DNA of 64,000 nt. It comes from Haloferax sp. Q22. Lineage in GTDB: Archaea > Halobacteriota > Halobacteria > Halobacteriales > Haloferacaceae. Position 1 is the stretch's first letter. Each line of letters opens with the position of its first letter. Positions 8,197-17,748 of this stretch are shown piece after piece. The notes beneath the pieces are model-generated. The model had not been told where the DNA came from and ran no database searches. It saw nothing but the letters and a program-made list of their open reading frames with translations. Where the stretch lies: positions 1 to 64,000 of the forward strand of contig NZ_LOEP01000005.1 of NCBI RefSeq assembly GCF_001482285.1, written 5' to 3'. Made by a program: the position numbers and the translations under genes.

Positions 8197-9060
8197 ATGT
8201 CCTACACCTACTCGGGCGACGCGCACCTCGGGCTCGCGGCGTCCTACCGCGCCGACGACGACCCCTTCCCCACGGACACGTCGCTTTCGTTCCCGCGGCG
8301 GAATCACCTGCGAGAGGACGTCGACCTCATCAAGCGCCTCCTGTTCCCGCGCTGTTGGAACGCGGGGCCGTGGATCGGCGACGAGGAACTCCTCCGCGAC
8401 GGCGTCGCCAACTTCGCCGCGCTCTGTCACTCCGGTATCGACCCCTACGCCGAAGAGGACCCCGCGCCCGTCGTGGACGAGGTGGTCAGACGCCTCCCCG
8501 ACATCCGCGAGATGCTGAAAAAGGACGTCGAGGCGGCCTACAAGGGCGACCCAGCCGCGCGGAGCTACGTCGAAATCATCCGGTCGTACCCCGGCGTGCA
8601 GGCGATTATCGTCCACCGCGTCGCCCACGCCTTCTACGAGGCCGGCGCGCCCGAATACGCCCGCGAACTCGCCGAGTACGCGAAGATGGAGTCGGGTATC
8701 GACATCCACCCCGGTGCGACCATCGGCGACTACTTCTTCATCGACCACGGCACCGGCGTCGTCATCGGCGAGACGACGACCATCGGCGAGTGGGCGCGCA
8801 TCTATCAGGACGTGACGCTCGGCGCGCTCCACTTCGAGGAGGACGAAGACGACGAACACTCGCTCAAGAAGGGGTACAAGCGACACCCGGACATCGGCGA
8901 CAGCGTCGTCATCGGCGCGGGGACCAAGGTGCTCGGCGCGGTCTCCGTCGGCGACCACGTGAGTATCGGTGCGAACTCGTGGGTCACCGAGGACGTGCCG
9001 GACCACACGAGCGTGTTTATCTCCGAACACCCGACTCACGAGCGAAAACACCGCGACTGA
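8197..9060 (+). CDS. cysE: serine O-acetyltransferase CysE
   Basis: Transfers acetyl from acetyl-CoA to L-serine, giving O-acetylserine for cysteine synthesis. The 287-residue protein has the helical N-terminal domain of the family (SYVEIIRSYPGVQAIIVHR, with the conserved HRVAH that helps bind serine) and a left-handed beta-helix of hexapeptide repeats (GIDIHPGATIGDYFFIDHG, GVVIGETTTIG, RIYQDVTLGAL, SVVIGAGTKVLGAVSVGDH). Catalytic Asp/His candidates lie in FFIDHG. An acidic insertion (FEEDEDDEHS) within the helix is a haloarchaeal elaboration like that in EpsC-type enzymes. The usual long bacterial C-terminal feedback tail is short here. Monocistronic. Confidence 0.93.
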   Translation: MSYTYSGDAHLGLAASYRADDDPFPTDTSLSFPRRNHLREDVDLIKRLLFPRCWNAGPWIGDEELLRDGVANFAALCHSGIDPYAEEDPAPVVDEVVRRLPDIREMLKKDVEAAYKGDPAARSYVEIIRSYPGVQAIIVHRVAHAFYEAGAPEYARELAEYAKMESGIDIHPGATIGDYFFIDHGTGVVIGETTTIGEWARIYQDVTLGALHFEEDEDDEHSLKKGYKRHPDIGDSVVIGAGTKVLGAVSVGDHVSIGANSWVTEDVPDHTSVFISEHPTHERKHRD

Positions 9061-9108
9061 GCGGGCGGCAACGAGAAAAACCGGACGGGAGCGGGAAAAA
9101 CCGTGTTT

Positions 9109-9414
9109 TCAGTCGAACGTAATCCACGCGAGGAACACGAGTCCGAACGTCTCGAAGACGTGTAACAGCATCATCAGTCGCCACGCGATGACGGGCACGT
9201 CGGTGCTGAACCACCCCGAGAGCGTCGGGTCGAGGATGTACATGTAGAACGCCAGCGCGTTCTCGGCGAGGAGGAACACCCCGAACACGAGGAGTCCGAC
9301 GGCGTGTTTAGACCTGAAGGTCAGGTAGTTTCGGGCCCACACCGCCGACAGTGCGAGCAGCACGACGACGTTGACGCCCGAGGAGACCGTCGCGACGTCC
9401 ACCCAGATACTCAT
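9109..9414 (-). CDS. small three-helix membrane protein
   Basis: A 101-residue integral membrane protein with hydrophobic segments at about 10-26 (SGVNVVVLLALSAVW), 38-58 (AVGLLVFGVFLLAENALAFY) and 76-98 (WRLMMLLHVFETFGLVFLA). It lies 79 bp downstream of a winged-helix regulator gene on the same strand. This regulator-plus-small-membrane-protein pairing is frequent in haloarchaea and suggests a joint role in sensing or envelope stress, but no biochemical function is known. Confidence 0.7.
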   Translation of the reverse strand: MSIWVDVATVSSGVNVVVLLALSAVWARNYLTFRSKHAVGLLVFGVFLLAENALAFYMYILDPTLSGWFSTDVPVIAWRLMMLLHVFETFGLVFLAWITFD

Positions 9415-9493
9415 TCGTTCTCTCCTTTCCCCGTCATCCTGATATACGCTTTCCCAAATCTTTCCATAATCACCGCGTCCGTGACTCGCATGC

Positions 9494-9769
9494 TCAGTCC
9501 ATCCGCTCGACGATTGTCTCGACGGTCTCCCAGTTGGCGCGACACCGCGGCGACGGGAGGTAGACCGCGCCGTAGTCGTCGCCGCTCCGCTGGACCACGT
9601 CGTTGTCCATGAGCACGTCGAGGTGGTGCCGGACGGTTTTGTAGTCGAGGTCGAGCGTCTCGGCCAGTTGGTTGGCGTTTCGCGGCTGTTCCTCTACGGT
9701 CTTGAGAATACGCACACGGTTTTCGCCGCCGCGGGTTCCCGTGAGCACGTACCAGAGGACAGCCTCCAT
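9494..9769 (-). CDS. ArsR-type winged-helix regulator
   Basis: A 91-residue DNA-binding protein. The start MEAVLWYVLTGTRGG is the usual N-terminus of this haloarchaeal regulator type, so the 9767-9769 ATG is chosen over one 12 codons upstream. A winged helix follows: NRVRILKTVEEQPRNANQLA, recognition helix LDYKTVRHHLDVLMDN and a beta wing (GDDYGAVYLPSP). It ends in a short amphipathic helix (WETVETIVERMD). No metal-binding cysteines of classical ArsR are present. It probably controls itself and the downstream membrane-protein gene. Confidence 0.8.
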   Translation of the reverse strand: MEAVLWYVLTGTRGGENRVRILKTVEEQPRNANQLAETLDLDYKTVRHHLDVLMDNDVVQRSGDDYGAVYLPSPRCRANWETVETIVERMD

Positions 9770-9841
9770 CGTGTTCGTTGATACGTCGGGTGAACCTAAG
9801 AGCATCGACCGACAGACGCCGACGCGACCGAGTGAACTGGT

Positions 9842-11386
9842 CTACGCGTCAGCCGACGCCGAACCGTCGTCGTCCTCGTCGGCTTCGTCACGCTCGTCGG
9901 CCAACCGCTCGGAGACCGTCGACAGCGACTCTAACTCGACCGACTCGGGGACGTGAGCGAGCGCCGACTCGGGCCAGTCGTCGTGGGCCAGCGTGAACGC
10001 CGCGTCGGGGTTCTCTTCGACCAGCCGCGAGACGCCGCGGGCGGCCTGCTCGTAGGCGTCGCGGTCGAGTCGCTCGGGGACTTCGGCGGTGAGCGGGTAC
10101 GTCTCGGAGAGCGACCGCGGGAACGGGCCGAACGGCGGGACGACCCGCCACGTCGCGTCGAAGTCGTCGCCGGAGGGGATGCCGCCCTCGGTGAGGAGGA
10201 CGTGGCCCTCGGCGGTCAAGCGGTCCATCCGGGCGTGGTGGCGCGCGACCTCGGGGCGGTGGGCGCTCTCGTTGGAGGCGTAGAAGAACGCGCCCTTCGA
10301 GGCGGGGTCCTCGCGTTCGAGCTGGTCGACGTGGTCGAGGAGCGCGCGGTAGCCGTCGAGCATCGCCGGGTGCGAGCGGGCGCGCTCCTCGACGAGTTCC
10401 ATGAGGTCGCCGTCGCGGATGGCCTGCTTGATGCGGCGGAGTTCGGCGAACGTGACGTGGAGGTTGTGTTCGGCGAGCAGTTGCTCCTGTTCTTTCGACC
10501 CCGCGGCCCGCAGGTCGTCAGGCGAGTACTCCGTGCAGATGGGACAGGTACACGGGAGGTATTCGAGGTCTTCGAGGTGTTCGGTCCCGCGAACCGTGAG
10601 ATAGCGGCCGTCGCGGGCGTAGAGGGCGTAGGCGGCGGAATCGAACAGGTCACAGCCGAGGGCGACGGCGAGCGCGAGCATCATCGGGTGGCCCGCACCG
10701 AACAGGTGAACCGGGGCGTCGACGCCGAGGCCGCGCTTGGCGGCCGCGACGGCGTCGACCATGTCGTCGTAGCGGTAGGCGTTCATCATCGGGACAACCG
10801 CGCCCACGGGGAACACGTCGAGGTCGGTCGCGTCGGCGTGGCGGCCGGCCTCCTCGCGGAGGTCCGGGTAGGTCGACCCCTGAACGGGGGCGTTGACGAG
10901 CATCTCTCCCGTGTCGGCCGCCTCGGCGTCGGCGAGGGCTTGCCTGGTGATTTCGAGGTCCGTCTCGGCCTGCTCGCGGGCCACGTCCGGCGGCGTCGGG
11001 ATGTCGACCGGCGTGGCGATGTCGGTGCCGATGTCCCGCTGGAACTGGAGAATCTCCTCGGTCGTCGTGTCGATTTCGCCGTACTCGGCGAGTTGGAACG
11101 ACCCCGAGTCGGTCATGATGGCCCCGTGGAAGTCGAGCATCTCGTGGAGGCCCACGTCGAGCGCCTCCTCGCGGAGGTGCTCGTTCGTCTTGATGATGTA
11201 GGAGTTGGTGATGAGGATGTCCGCGCCGAACTCGGACTCCAACCGCGCGGGCGAAATCGTGTCGATGTTCGGGTTGACGACCGGCAGGAGGGCCGGCGTC
11301 TCGACGGTGACCCCCGCACGCGGGACCGAGAGGCGGCCGATACGGCCGGCGAGGTCCCCGTCGCGGAGTTCGAAGTGGTCGCGCAT
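9842..11386 (-). CDS. tgtA: tRNA-guanine(15) transglycosylase TgtA
   Basis: Exchanges guanine-15 of tRNA for preQ0, the first step of archaeosine formation, which ArcS completes. The 514-residue protein has the TGT barrel: TDSGSFQ around Asp93, [13 protein letters not shown] with the predicted nucleophile Asp248, and a zinc site CTCPIC (Cys278, Cys280, Cys283) plus a His in the helix after it. A ~190-residue C-terminal extension ends in a disordered acidic tail; there is no PUA domain (ArcS has one instead). The start [11 protein letters not shown] is chosen because the 58 upstream codons are not protein-like. Probably monocistronic. Confidence 0.95.
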   Translation of the reverse strand: MRDHFELRDGDLAGRIGRLSVPRAGVTVETPALLPVVNPNIDTISPARLESEFGADILITNSYIIKTNEHLREEALDVGLHEMLDFHGAIMTDSGSFQLAEYGEIDTTTEEILQFQRDIGTDIATPVDIPTPPDVAREQAETDLEITRQALADAEAADTGEMLVNAPVQGSTYPDLREEAGRHADATDLDVFPVGAVVPMMNAYRYDDMVDAVAAAKRGLGVDAPVHLFGAGHPMMLALAVALGCDLFDSAAYALYARDGRYLTVRGTEHLEDLEYLPCTCPICTEYSPDDLRAAGSKEQEQLLAEHNLHVTFAELRRIKQAIRDGDLMELVEERARSHPAMLDGYRALLDHVDQLEREDPASKGAFFYASNESAHRPEVARHHARMDRLTAEGHVLLTEGGIPSGDDFDATWRVVPPFGPFPRSLSETYPLTAEVPERLDRDAYEQAARGVSRLVEENPDAAFTLAHDDWPESALAHVPESVELESLSTVSERLADERDEADEDDDGSASADA

Positions 11387-11572
11387 GGAGTGGCGTTTCC
11401 CGAGCGCGGCGGTAAGGGTTGCGTTCGCGGGTCGGCCGCGCGCCCAAAAACAGACGCACGACCGGAAATAGTCGCATGCGTTGAAATATTCTAGAAAATA
11501 TACACCATGGGTATCAAACGTGATTTTTTGGGCGAACAGTTTACAAAGAGATTGGCTCAACGGAGAGGATAG

Positions 11573-11854
11573 ATGTTAGCCGACTTATCGCCACTCGAAG
11601 TAACCGCGCTCGCCGTCGCCCTCGTCGGGCTGGTACCGGTTATCACGCAGTACAGAGACGAGACCAAGCTGTTCGCCGCGGGGTACATCCTGCTCGTGAT
11701 CGGAATCGTGGCCACGAACGTCGAGGCGCTGTTCCTCGGGTCGGTGCTCAACTTCGTCGAGCACGCGGTCGGCATCGGCCTCGCGGGAGTCACGTTCTTC
11801 GCGGCCGCGTACGTCCGCCGGAAAAACGTCATCAAAGGCGGTGACGCCTCGTGA
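11573..11854 (+). CDS. small three-helix membrane protein coupled to a taxis transducer
   Basis: A 93-residue membrane protein. Hydrophobic segments at about 8-25 ([16 protein letters not shown]), 34-54 ([19 protein letters not shown]) and 62-82 ([19 protein letters not shown]), with a basic C-terminal end (VRRKN). Its TGA overlaps the GTG of the transducer gene by 4 nt, so the two are translationally coupled and made together. The transducer has no extracellular ligand domain, so this protein may be its membrane partner or sensor subunit (inference). An AT-rich promoter region lies at 11480-11520. Confidence 0.75.
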   Translation: MLADLSPLEVTALAVALVGLVPVITQYRDETKLFAAGYILLVIGIVATNVEALFLGSVLNFVEHAVGIGLAGVTFFAAAYVRRKNVIKGGDAS

Positions 11855-13371
11855 TAATCGACGCGCTGTTCGACGCTATCGGAACCCTCGGGTTCATGGG
11901 CGCGGCGGTGCTGGCGTGGCTCAACTACCGCGATACCGACGCGGAAGCGTCGTTCTGGCTGACGTACGCGTTCGCCTCCGTGCTGGCGATTCTGTGGATG
12001 GTCAGCCTCACGCTCGAGAAACTCGGCATCTACACCGAGATATTCAACCTCGTGACCTCGCCGCTGATGACCGCCACGGTCGCCGTCTTCGCAATCGGCG
12101 GCACCGCGACGCTCGCCATCGTCGCGGACATGAAGGAACTCGTCAACGACGCCGAAGAGCGGCGGCGCGAACTCGACGCGCTCACGACGGACCTCGAACG
12201 ACAGGCCGAGAACTACGGCGACGCGATGCAGACGGCCGCCGACGGCGACCTCACCGTCCGTGTCGACGCCGAGAGCCAGAACGACGCGATGCGCCGCATC
12301 GGGCGGGGCTTCAACGAGATGTTGGAGGCCATCGACTCGGTCATCGTCCAGATACAGACGTTCGCCGATCAGGTCGACGACGAGAGTTCCGAAGTCACCG
12401 CGAGCGCGGACGCCGTGAAGACGACGAGCACGGACGTGGCCAACAGCATCGAGGAGATTTCGGCGGGCAACGAGACGCAACACCGGAACCTCAACGCCGC
12501 GGAGTCCGAACTGAGCAACCTCTCTGCGACCATCGAGGAGATTGCCTCCTCCTCCGAGGAGATCGCGCGGCAGTCCCAACAGACCGTCGGGCGCGCCAAG
12601 GAGAGTCAGGAAGCCGCCGGTTCGACCATCGAGAAGATGGAGCAGTTGGAGTCGCGGTCGACCGAGACCGTCACCGAAGTCGAAGAACTCCAGCAGTCGG
12701 TCACGCAGATCAGCGAGGTCGTCGACCTCATCGACGACATCGCCGAAAAGACGAGCATCCTCGCGCTCAACGCCTCAATCGAGGCGGCGGGCGCGGGCGA
12801 CGCCGGTGAGGGGTTCGCCGTCGTCGCCAGCGAGGTGAAGACGCTCGCCGAAGAGACCGCCGAGGCGACCCAAGAGGTCGACTCGCTCATCCGCGACATC
12901 GAACAATCGACCGAGAGCGTCGCCGAAGACACCTTCGAGACGCAGGCCGAGGTCGAAGCCAGCCGCGAGACCGTCGGCGAAACGGTCGAGGTGCTCGAAG
13001 AAATCGTCCACAAAATCGAAGACAGCAACGACTCCATCCAGTCCATCAGCAGCGCCACCGACGAGCAGGCGCAGTCGACCCAAGAGGTCGTCACGATGAT
13101 GGACGAGATAACGAACCTCAGCGACCGGACGGCCTCGGAGGCGCAGAACGTCTCCGCCGCGGCCGAAGAACAGACGGCCGCGACCCAGCAGATTGCAGCG
13201 TCGTCCTCGTCGCTCTCGGAGCGCGCACAGCAGCTCAAGTCGCTCGTCTCGCAGTTCGACTCTGGGCGCGCGGCGGGCGGCGTGCCGGGCCGCGAGACGG
13301 CGACGCCCGCGGCCTCGACTCCCAACCGAGCGATGCGGGCGGACGGACGCGGCGACGACCGCCCGAACTGA
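11851..13371 (+). CDS. methyl-accepting taxis transducer (Htr) with three membrane helices
   Basis: A 506-residue chemotaxis/phototaxis-type transducer. It begins with GTG. Three hydrophobic helices occupy about residues 5-95 ([49 protein letters not shown]), then a HAMP-like linker ([18 protein letters not shown]), long heptad coils, and the highly conserved hairpin tip ([13 protein letters not shown]) that binds CheA/CheW. Glu/Gln-rich methylation-site candidates flank the tip ([14 protein letters not shown]). There is no periplasmic domain, so sensing must be by the membrane part or by a partner. The upstream small membrane protein overlaps it by 4 nt. No che genes are nearby. Confidence 0.9.
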   Translation: MIIDALFDAIGTLGFMGAAVLAWLNYRDTDAEASFWLTYAFASVLAILWMVSLTLEKLGIYTEIFNLVTSPLMTATVAVFAIGGTATLAIVADMKELVNDAEERRRELDALTTDLERQAENYGDAMQTAADGDLTVRVDAESQNDAMRRIGRGFNEMLEAIDSVIVQIQTFADQVDDESSEVTASADAVKTTSTDVANSIEEISAGNETQHRNLNAAESELSNLSATIEEIASSSEEIARQSQQTVGRAKESQEAAGSTIEKMEQLESRSTETVTEVEELQQSVTQISEVVDLIDDIAEKTSILALNASIEAAGAGDAGEGFAVVASEVKTLAEETAEATQEVDSLIRDIEQSTESVAEDTFETQAEVEASRETVGETVEVLEEIVHKIEDSNDSIQSISSATDEQAQSTQEVVTMMDEITNLSDRTASEAQNVSAAAEEQTAATQQIAASSSSLSERAQQLKSLVSQFDSGRAAGGVPGRETATPAASTPNRAMRADGRGDDRPN

Positions 13372-13440
13372 CCGACGCCCAGCGCGCACGGCCGAGCGGC
13401 CCCGACGAACGTTTTTCTGCCAACTCGCCGAACGGCCGAT

Positions 13441-13923
13441 ATGGAACCTGTCAACGAGTCAGACATCGACTGGACGGTCCGCGACGGCGTCGAAGGCACG
13501 TTCAAACAGAAGCGACTGAGCGTGGCCGCCGGAAGCGACGCCCTCGGCTGTAGCCTCTACGAACTCCCGCCCGGCGCACAGCCGTGGTCGTACCACTACC
13601 ACGCCGCGAACGAGGAGGCGCTGTACGTGCTTTCCGGGCGCGGGCAGGTCCGCCTCGGCGGCGAGGTCCACGCCCTCGCAGAGGGCGACTACGTCCCCTG
13701 CCCGAGCGACGAGTCAGGGGCGCACTGCGTCGTCAACGACGGCGACGAACCGCTCCGGTATCTCGCGGTGTCGACCATGCGCGACCCCGACGTGACGATA
13801 CACCCGGCCATCGACAAAGTCGGCGTCTACGTGGGCTCGCCGCCGGGAAGTTCGGCGGAGCGAACCGTCTCAGCGTTCTACGACCACGAATTCGACGGCA
13901 ATGAGTTCGACGGCGACGACTGA
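13441..13923 (+). CDS. cupin-domain protein
   Basis: A 160-residue single-cupin protein. Motif 1, WSYHYHAANEEALYVLSG, supplies His-x-His and Glu metal ligands; motif 2 follows ALAEGDYVPCPSDESGAHCV. The C-terminal ~40 residues (VTIHPAIDKVGVYVG) resemble sugar-binding cupins that have lost or changed enzymatic roles. Substrate unknown; possibilities include sugar isomerisation or small-molecule sensing. It is 69 bp downstream of the transducer gene on the same strand, after a short T-run (13411-13415), so probably a separate unit. Confidence 0.85.
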   Translation: MEPVNESDIDWTVRDGVEGTFKQKRLSVAAGSDALGCSLYELPPGAQPWSYHYHAANEEALYVLSGRGQVRLGGEVHALAEGDYVPCPSDESGAHCVVNDGDEPLRYLAVSTMRDPDVTIHPAIDKVGVYVGSPPGSSAERTVSAFYDHEFDGNEFDGDD

Positions 13924-13961
13924 GTCGGCGGTGACCGACTCACACGGCGGGGGCGACGCGC

Positions 13962-15833
13962 CTACGCGCCGACGCCCCAGAAGAAGGCGATGCCGGCCAC
14001 GGTGACGACCGACAGGAGCAACTGCAGCGGCGCGCCGACGCGGAGGAAGTCCGAGAACGTGTAGCCACCGGGGCCGTAGACGAACAGGTTCGTCTGGTAG
14101 CCGACGGGAGTCATGAAGGCCGTCGAGGCCGCGAACGTGACGGCGAGGACGAACGAGAACGCGTTGGCCCCGATTGATTGGGCGGCGCTGGCGGCGACCG
14201 GAATCATGAGCACGACGCTCGCGTTGTTCGAGATGACGCTCGTGAGCAACCCGGTCGCGAGGTAGAACACCCACAGGACACCGATTGCGGGGAGGAACGT
14301 CGCCGTCGAGGCGACGGCGTCACCGAGGAGCGCCGCCGCACCCGTCTGTTGGAGCGCGACGCCGAGCGGGATGACGCCCGCGAGCAGGAAGATGACGTTC
14401 CACTCGACCGATTTGTACAGTTCGTTCGGTTTGAGCACGCCGGTGAGAATCATCGCGACGACGCCGCCGAGCGCCGAGACGACGATTGGGAGGACGTTGA
14501 ACGCCGGGAGCGCGACGACGCCGGCGATGATGGCGACGGCGAACGGCGTCTTTTCGGTTCGGTAGTCGGTGTCGTCGAACTCGTGGGCGACGATGAAGTC
14601 CTCGTTTTGGACGAGTCGCGTGAGGCTGTCGGGCGGTGCCTGCACGAGCAGCGTGTCGCCGACGCGGATGTCGATGTCCTCGAACCGGTCGCGGACGACC
14701 TTCCCGCGGGTCCGGAAGGCGAGGACGTTCGCGTCGTAGCGTTGTCGGAACGTCGAACTGGCGAGGCTCTCGCCGACGAGGAACGAGCCCGAGGGGACGA
14801 CGACCTCGACCATGACCGGCTCTTCTTCGCCCGGGTGAAGTTCGCTCTCCGAGCGGGGCCCGCCGACGAACGTGAGCCCTTCCGAGCGCATGATTCGTTC
14901 GAGCGTCTCCCGGTTGGTGCGGAGCCGGAGCGTGTCGTTCTCGTGAATCTCTTTGCGGGCCAGCGGCTCCAAGAACTGCTCGCCGTAGCGGATGAGCTGT
15001 AACACGTCGATGTCGAGGTCGTCGTTCCCGAGAGCTTCCTGAACGGTCTGGCCGATGAGCGACGAGTCCGCGGGGACGACCACGTCGGCGAGGTACTCCT
15101 GGAGCGCGTACTCCTCGACGAGGTCGTCCTCGGCGGGCACCCGCTTGGGGAGCAGGCGAACGCCGACCGTCATGAGGTAGACCGCGCCGACCACGAAGAC
15201 GATGACGCCGAGTTTGGTGAACTCGAACATCCCAAAGGCGTGGAGACCGAGGCCGGGTGACTCTCGCCCGAGTTGGGCCACGATGTCGCTGGCGAGGATG
15301 TTCGTCGAGGTGCCGATGACCGTCAGGGTGCCGCCGAGCATCGAGGCGAACGAAAGCGGCATGAGGAGCTTCGACGGCGAGGTCTTGCCTTTGTGCGCGA
15401 GGTCCGCAACGACCGGAACGAGGATGGCGACGACCGGCGTGTTGTTGATGAATCCCGACACCGGGCCGGTGACGCCGATGGTCGCGGCGAGTTGCTTCGT
15501 TTGGCTATTGCCGGCGTAGTTGGCCATCTTCCGGCCGATGAGTTGGACGATACCGGTTCGGTTGACGCCCGTGCTCAGGATGAGCATCGCTAGCACGGTG
15601 ATGGTCGCCGGGCTGGCGAAGCCCGAGAGTCCCTCCTGCGGGGTGATTTGCGTCCACGGCTCCAGCACCATCAGGAGGACCATCACGACGATGGCGGTCA
15701 CGTCGATGGGGAGCCACTCGGTGGCGAACAAGACGAGAGAGAGGAGGATGAGCGCGAAGACGACGAGCATATCCACCGTGACGGCCGCCGGAACCAGCCC
15801 CTGGACAGCCGACACGAGTGTGGAGAAGAACAC
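13962..15833 (-). CDS. SLC13-family permease with two TrkA-C domains
   Basis: A 623-residue inner-membrane transporter of the divalent-anion/Na+ symporter type. It starts with GTG. Around five membrane helices (to ~190) include the family hallmark GFINNTPVVAILVPVV. Then come two cytoplasmic RCK_C/TrkA_C domains at about 205-290 (VVVPADSSLIGQTVQEA) and 300-400 (VVVPSGSFLVGESLA), followed by a second membrane half containing SNNASVVLMIPVA, the matching SNN motif. Substrates of this class include sulfate, dicarboxylates or other anions; the exact one cannot be told. The TrkA_C domains suggest regulation by a cytoplasmic ligand. Monocistronic. Confidence 0.9.
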   Translation of the reverse strand: MFFSTLVSAVQGLVPAAVTVDMLVVFALILLSLVLFATEWLPIDVTAIVVMVLLMVLEPWTQITPQEGLSGFASPATITVLAMLILSTGVNRTGIVQLIGRKMANYAGNSQTKQLAATIGVTGPVSGFINNTPVVAILVPVVADLAHKGKTSPSKLLMPLSFASMLGGTLTVIGTSTNILASDIVAQLGRESPGLGLHAFGMFEFTKLGVIVFVVGAVYLMTVGVRLLPKRVPAEDDLVEEYALQEYLADVVVPADSSLIGQTVQEALGNDDLDIDVLQLIRYGEQFLEPLARKEIHENDTLRLRTNRETLERIMRSEGLTFVGGPRSESELHPGEEEPVMVEVVVPSGSFLVGESLASSTFRQRYDANVLAFRTRGKVVRDRFEDIDIRVGDTLLVQAPPDSLTRLVQNEDFIVAHEFDDTDYRTEKTPFAVAIIAGVVALPAFNVLPIVVSALGGVVAMILTGVLKPNELYKSVEWNVIFLLAGVIPLGVALQQTGAAALLGDAVASTATFLPAIGVLWVFYLATGLLTSVISNNASVVLMIPVAASAAQSIGANAFSFVLAVTFAASTAFMTPVGYQTNLFVYGPGGYTFSDFLRVGAPLQLLLSVVTVAGIAFFWGVGA

Positions 15834-15881
15834 GTCTGTTCGAAGGGATAGCGAAGGAAAAAGGCTGGTATCGACGGCCGC

Positions 15882-16724
15882 TCAGAACAGCAGCCCGGTC
15901 GGAATCTCGCCGGGGTTCATCTCGGCGAACTTGAATATGAGGTACGCGAGCGAGAACAGTGTCGCGTTGTACGCACCGTGGATGAGCGCCGGCACGGCGA
16001 TGTTGTCGGTCAGTTCGTACGCCGAGCCGAAGACGACGCTCGGGAAGAACAGGATGCCGATAGTGACGAGGCGGCCGCCCGCGCCGCCGGTGAGCGCGAC
16101 GTAGTGAATCGCCGCGAAGATGGCGCTGGCGAGGGCGATGCCCGGCACCGGGCCGAACGACTCGCGGATGCGGTTCTGGACGACCCCGCGGAACAGCAGT
16201 TCCTCGCCGGGGCCGATGAGGAGGAACGACGCCGGGATGAGGAGCAACAGCACCTCGGGGTCCTGCGCGGCGATTTCGGTCACCTGGTTCGACCCCGCTT
16301 GGACGCCGAACGTCGAAACGAGGAACGCGCCGACGAACGCCGCGACGAGCGCCGTCACGTAGCCGAGGACGACCGCGACGATGTCGCGGAGCGACGGGAC
16401 GGAGACGCCGAAGTACGAGCGGTCGAGGCCGCGGTATCTGGTGTAGACGAGGGCGACGCCGCCGAAGGCGATGCCCTGTAAGAGGACGAGCGACATGACG
16501 ACGAGCGCGAGGCCAGCTACCTCCCACTATGAAAGGAACGAAAGCTGTAAGAGGACGAGCGACATGACGACGAGCGCGAGGGGCGTCAGTTCGACGCCCG
16601 CGCTCAACGCCAGGACTTGCGTGATGACGACGAGTATCGTGCCCACCGCGAGACCGCCGCCGCCGAGGGCGATAGCCGCGAGGAAGGACCGAACGGGGTC
16701 AGGGAGGCGCGTCGTAGTAGCCAC
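15882..16724 (-). pseudogene. CPBP-family intramembrane protease, interrupted by a 69-bp duplication with a stop
   Basis: Reads as one membrane protease of the CPBP (Abi) family from a GTG at 16722-16724, but a TAG at 16527-16529 cuts it after 65 residues. The rest (204 residues from an internal ATG) keeps the motifs EELLFRG and FAAIHYVA plus the HGAYN C-terminal motif. The break is a 69-bp in-frame insertion: a 37-bp direct repeat separated by 32 bp of unrelated DNA that carries the stop. Both copies encode LALVVMSLVLLQ, so removal of one copy and the spacer restores a ~257-residue protein. Reinitiation at the second copy could still make a protein lacking the first helix or two. Confidence 0.8.
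16476..16581. repeat. 37-bp direct repeat around a 32-bp insert
   Basis: Copies at 16476-16512 and 16545-16581 are identical. The unique 32 bp between them (16513-16544) have no counterpart in the gene family and supply the premature TAG. The period is 69 bp, so the frame is preserved on either side. Confidence 0.9.
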
Positions 16725-16902
16725 AGGCGACCTCTTAGAGCGCCGGCATCAAAATCCTTCTCGCCTCGGAGCGGGGTTCGAGGGGCGAACGCGAATGTGA
16801 GTCGGTCGCCTGACCACTCGGTGAGCTGACGCGCGGCCCGCGGCCGACCGAGAAATGTCGGACAGTCGCTACGTTTTACCGCGACGCAGCTCAACTCAGC
16901 GT

Positions 16903-17559
16903 ATGCGATATCTCACGGTGCTGGTCAAACCGGAGAGCCGGGACGCGTTCCATCCCCTCGGAAAGCGGTTGACGGAAGCGCCGTCGGTCGAGAGGCGAGC
17001 GATTCATCACGTCGAGTTGCTCGCCGACGGCACCGTGTTGCTGTTCGCCGAAGCGAGCGGCAGTCAAGAGCGATACAGACAGATTATGGAGAGCGCCCCG
17101 CGCGTCATTGACTACCTCGTCTCGGGAGATGACCCTTGGATGGCCGTGAGTAATTTCGAACCGACAGAGCCGTCGCGGCGGACGCTGGAACTACAACGGG
17201 AATCTCCGCTGGTAATCGAGACTCCGATGCGCTTCACCGATGACGGAGGTATCAAGCTGACGTGTCTGGGAACCGACGAGGCGTTCGGAGAACTGTTCGA
17301 AGTCGGTGTCGAAAGAGCGAGTGTCTCGGTCGAACTACTCGAAATGGGCGATTTCGAACCCGACAAGTCGACGTTCAGCAGGACGTTGACTCCCCGACAA
17401 GAGGAGGTACTGGAGGCGGCAGTTCAGTTGGGATACTACGACGTTCCCCGAGAGGCGTCACTTCGGGACGTTGGGGAGGCAGTCGGAATCACTCCTTCGA
17501 CGGCCGGTGAACACCTCCGAAAAGTCGAACAGCGCGTGTTCAACGAACTTGTTTGCTAA
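16903..17559 (+). CDS. Bat-type HTH_10 transcriptional regulator
   Basis: A 218-residue regulator. The first ~155 residues are a Bat-like effector domain of mixed strands and helices (RYLTVLVKPES, HHVELLADGTVLLFAEASG). The C-terminal ~55 residues form the HTH_10 domain: LTPRQEEVLEAAVQLGYYD and LRDVGEAVGITPSTAGEHLR, then KVEQRVF. The ATG at 16903 is favoured over one 16 codons upstream because the extra residues are basic. Codon use is less GC-extreme than in the neighbouring housekeeping genes. Immediately downstream lies an array of inverted half-sites before the hydrolase gene, a plausible target. Confidence 0.88.
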   Translation: MRYLTVLVKPESRDAFHPLGKRLTEAPSVERRAIHHVELLADGTVLLFAEASGSQERYRQIMESAPRVIDYLVSGDDPWMAVSNFEPTEPSRRTLELQRESPLVIETPMRFTDDGGIKLTCLGTDEAFGELFEVGVERASVSVELLEMGDFEPDKSTFSRTLTPRQEEVLEAAVQLGYYDVPREASLRDVGEAVGITPSTAGEHLRKVEQRVFNELVC

Positions 17560-17627
17560 CGTTTTTGCGTCGGACGTTGCGGGACGGCGGACGGTGGGTG
17601 CGGTTCGCGCCAGACATGGTGATAAAA

Positions 17628-17653
17628 GTAGCCTCACGGCTACGGCAGTAGCC
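17628..17653. promoter_or_regulatory. three alternating GTAGCC/GGCTAC half-sites (operator candidate)
   Basis: GTAGCC, GGCTAC and GTAGCC lie in a row with 4-bp spacers, giving a 10-bp (one helical turn) period. They sit between the Bat-type regulator gene and the hydrolase gene, ~95-120 bp before the latter's ATG. Such regular spacing suits cooperative binding by a dimeric regulator; a hairpin in RNA is the alternative. Confidence 0.45.
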
Positions 17654-17748
17654 GTACCCCGGTCTATCACCTGCGCTTAGGTACCGGTTCGAACTCACAT
17701 GAGTCCCGCACAGAGACAGCGCCCGATCATCACTCCGAGCCAACAGCA

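Noticed and set aside
5930-8518. 862-codon plus-strand frame opposite the DUF7282 surface protein and cysE
   Set aside because: Rich in Arg/His/Val/Gly repeats, the usual antisense shadow of Asp/Glu/Thr-rich halophile genes. The minus-strand frame has a signal peptide, repeated domains and PGF-CTERM end.
9953-11494. 513-codon plus-strand frame opposite tgtA
   Set aside because: Antisense shadow; TgtA catalytic and zinc motifs are on the minus strand.
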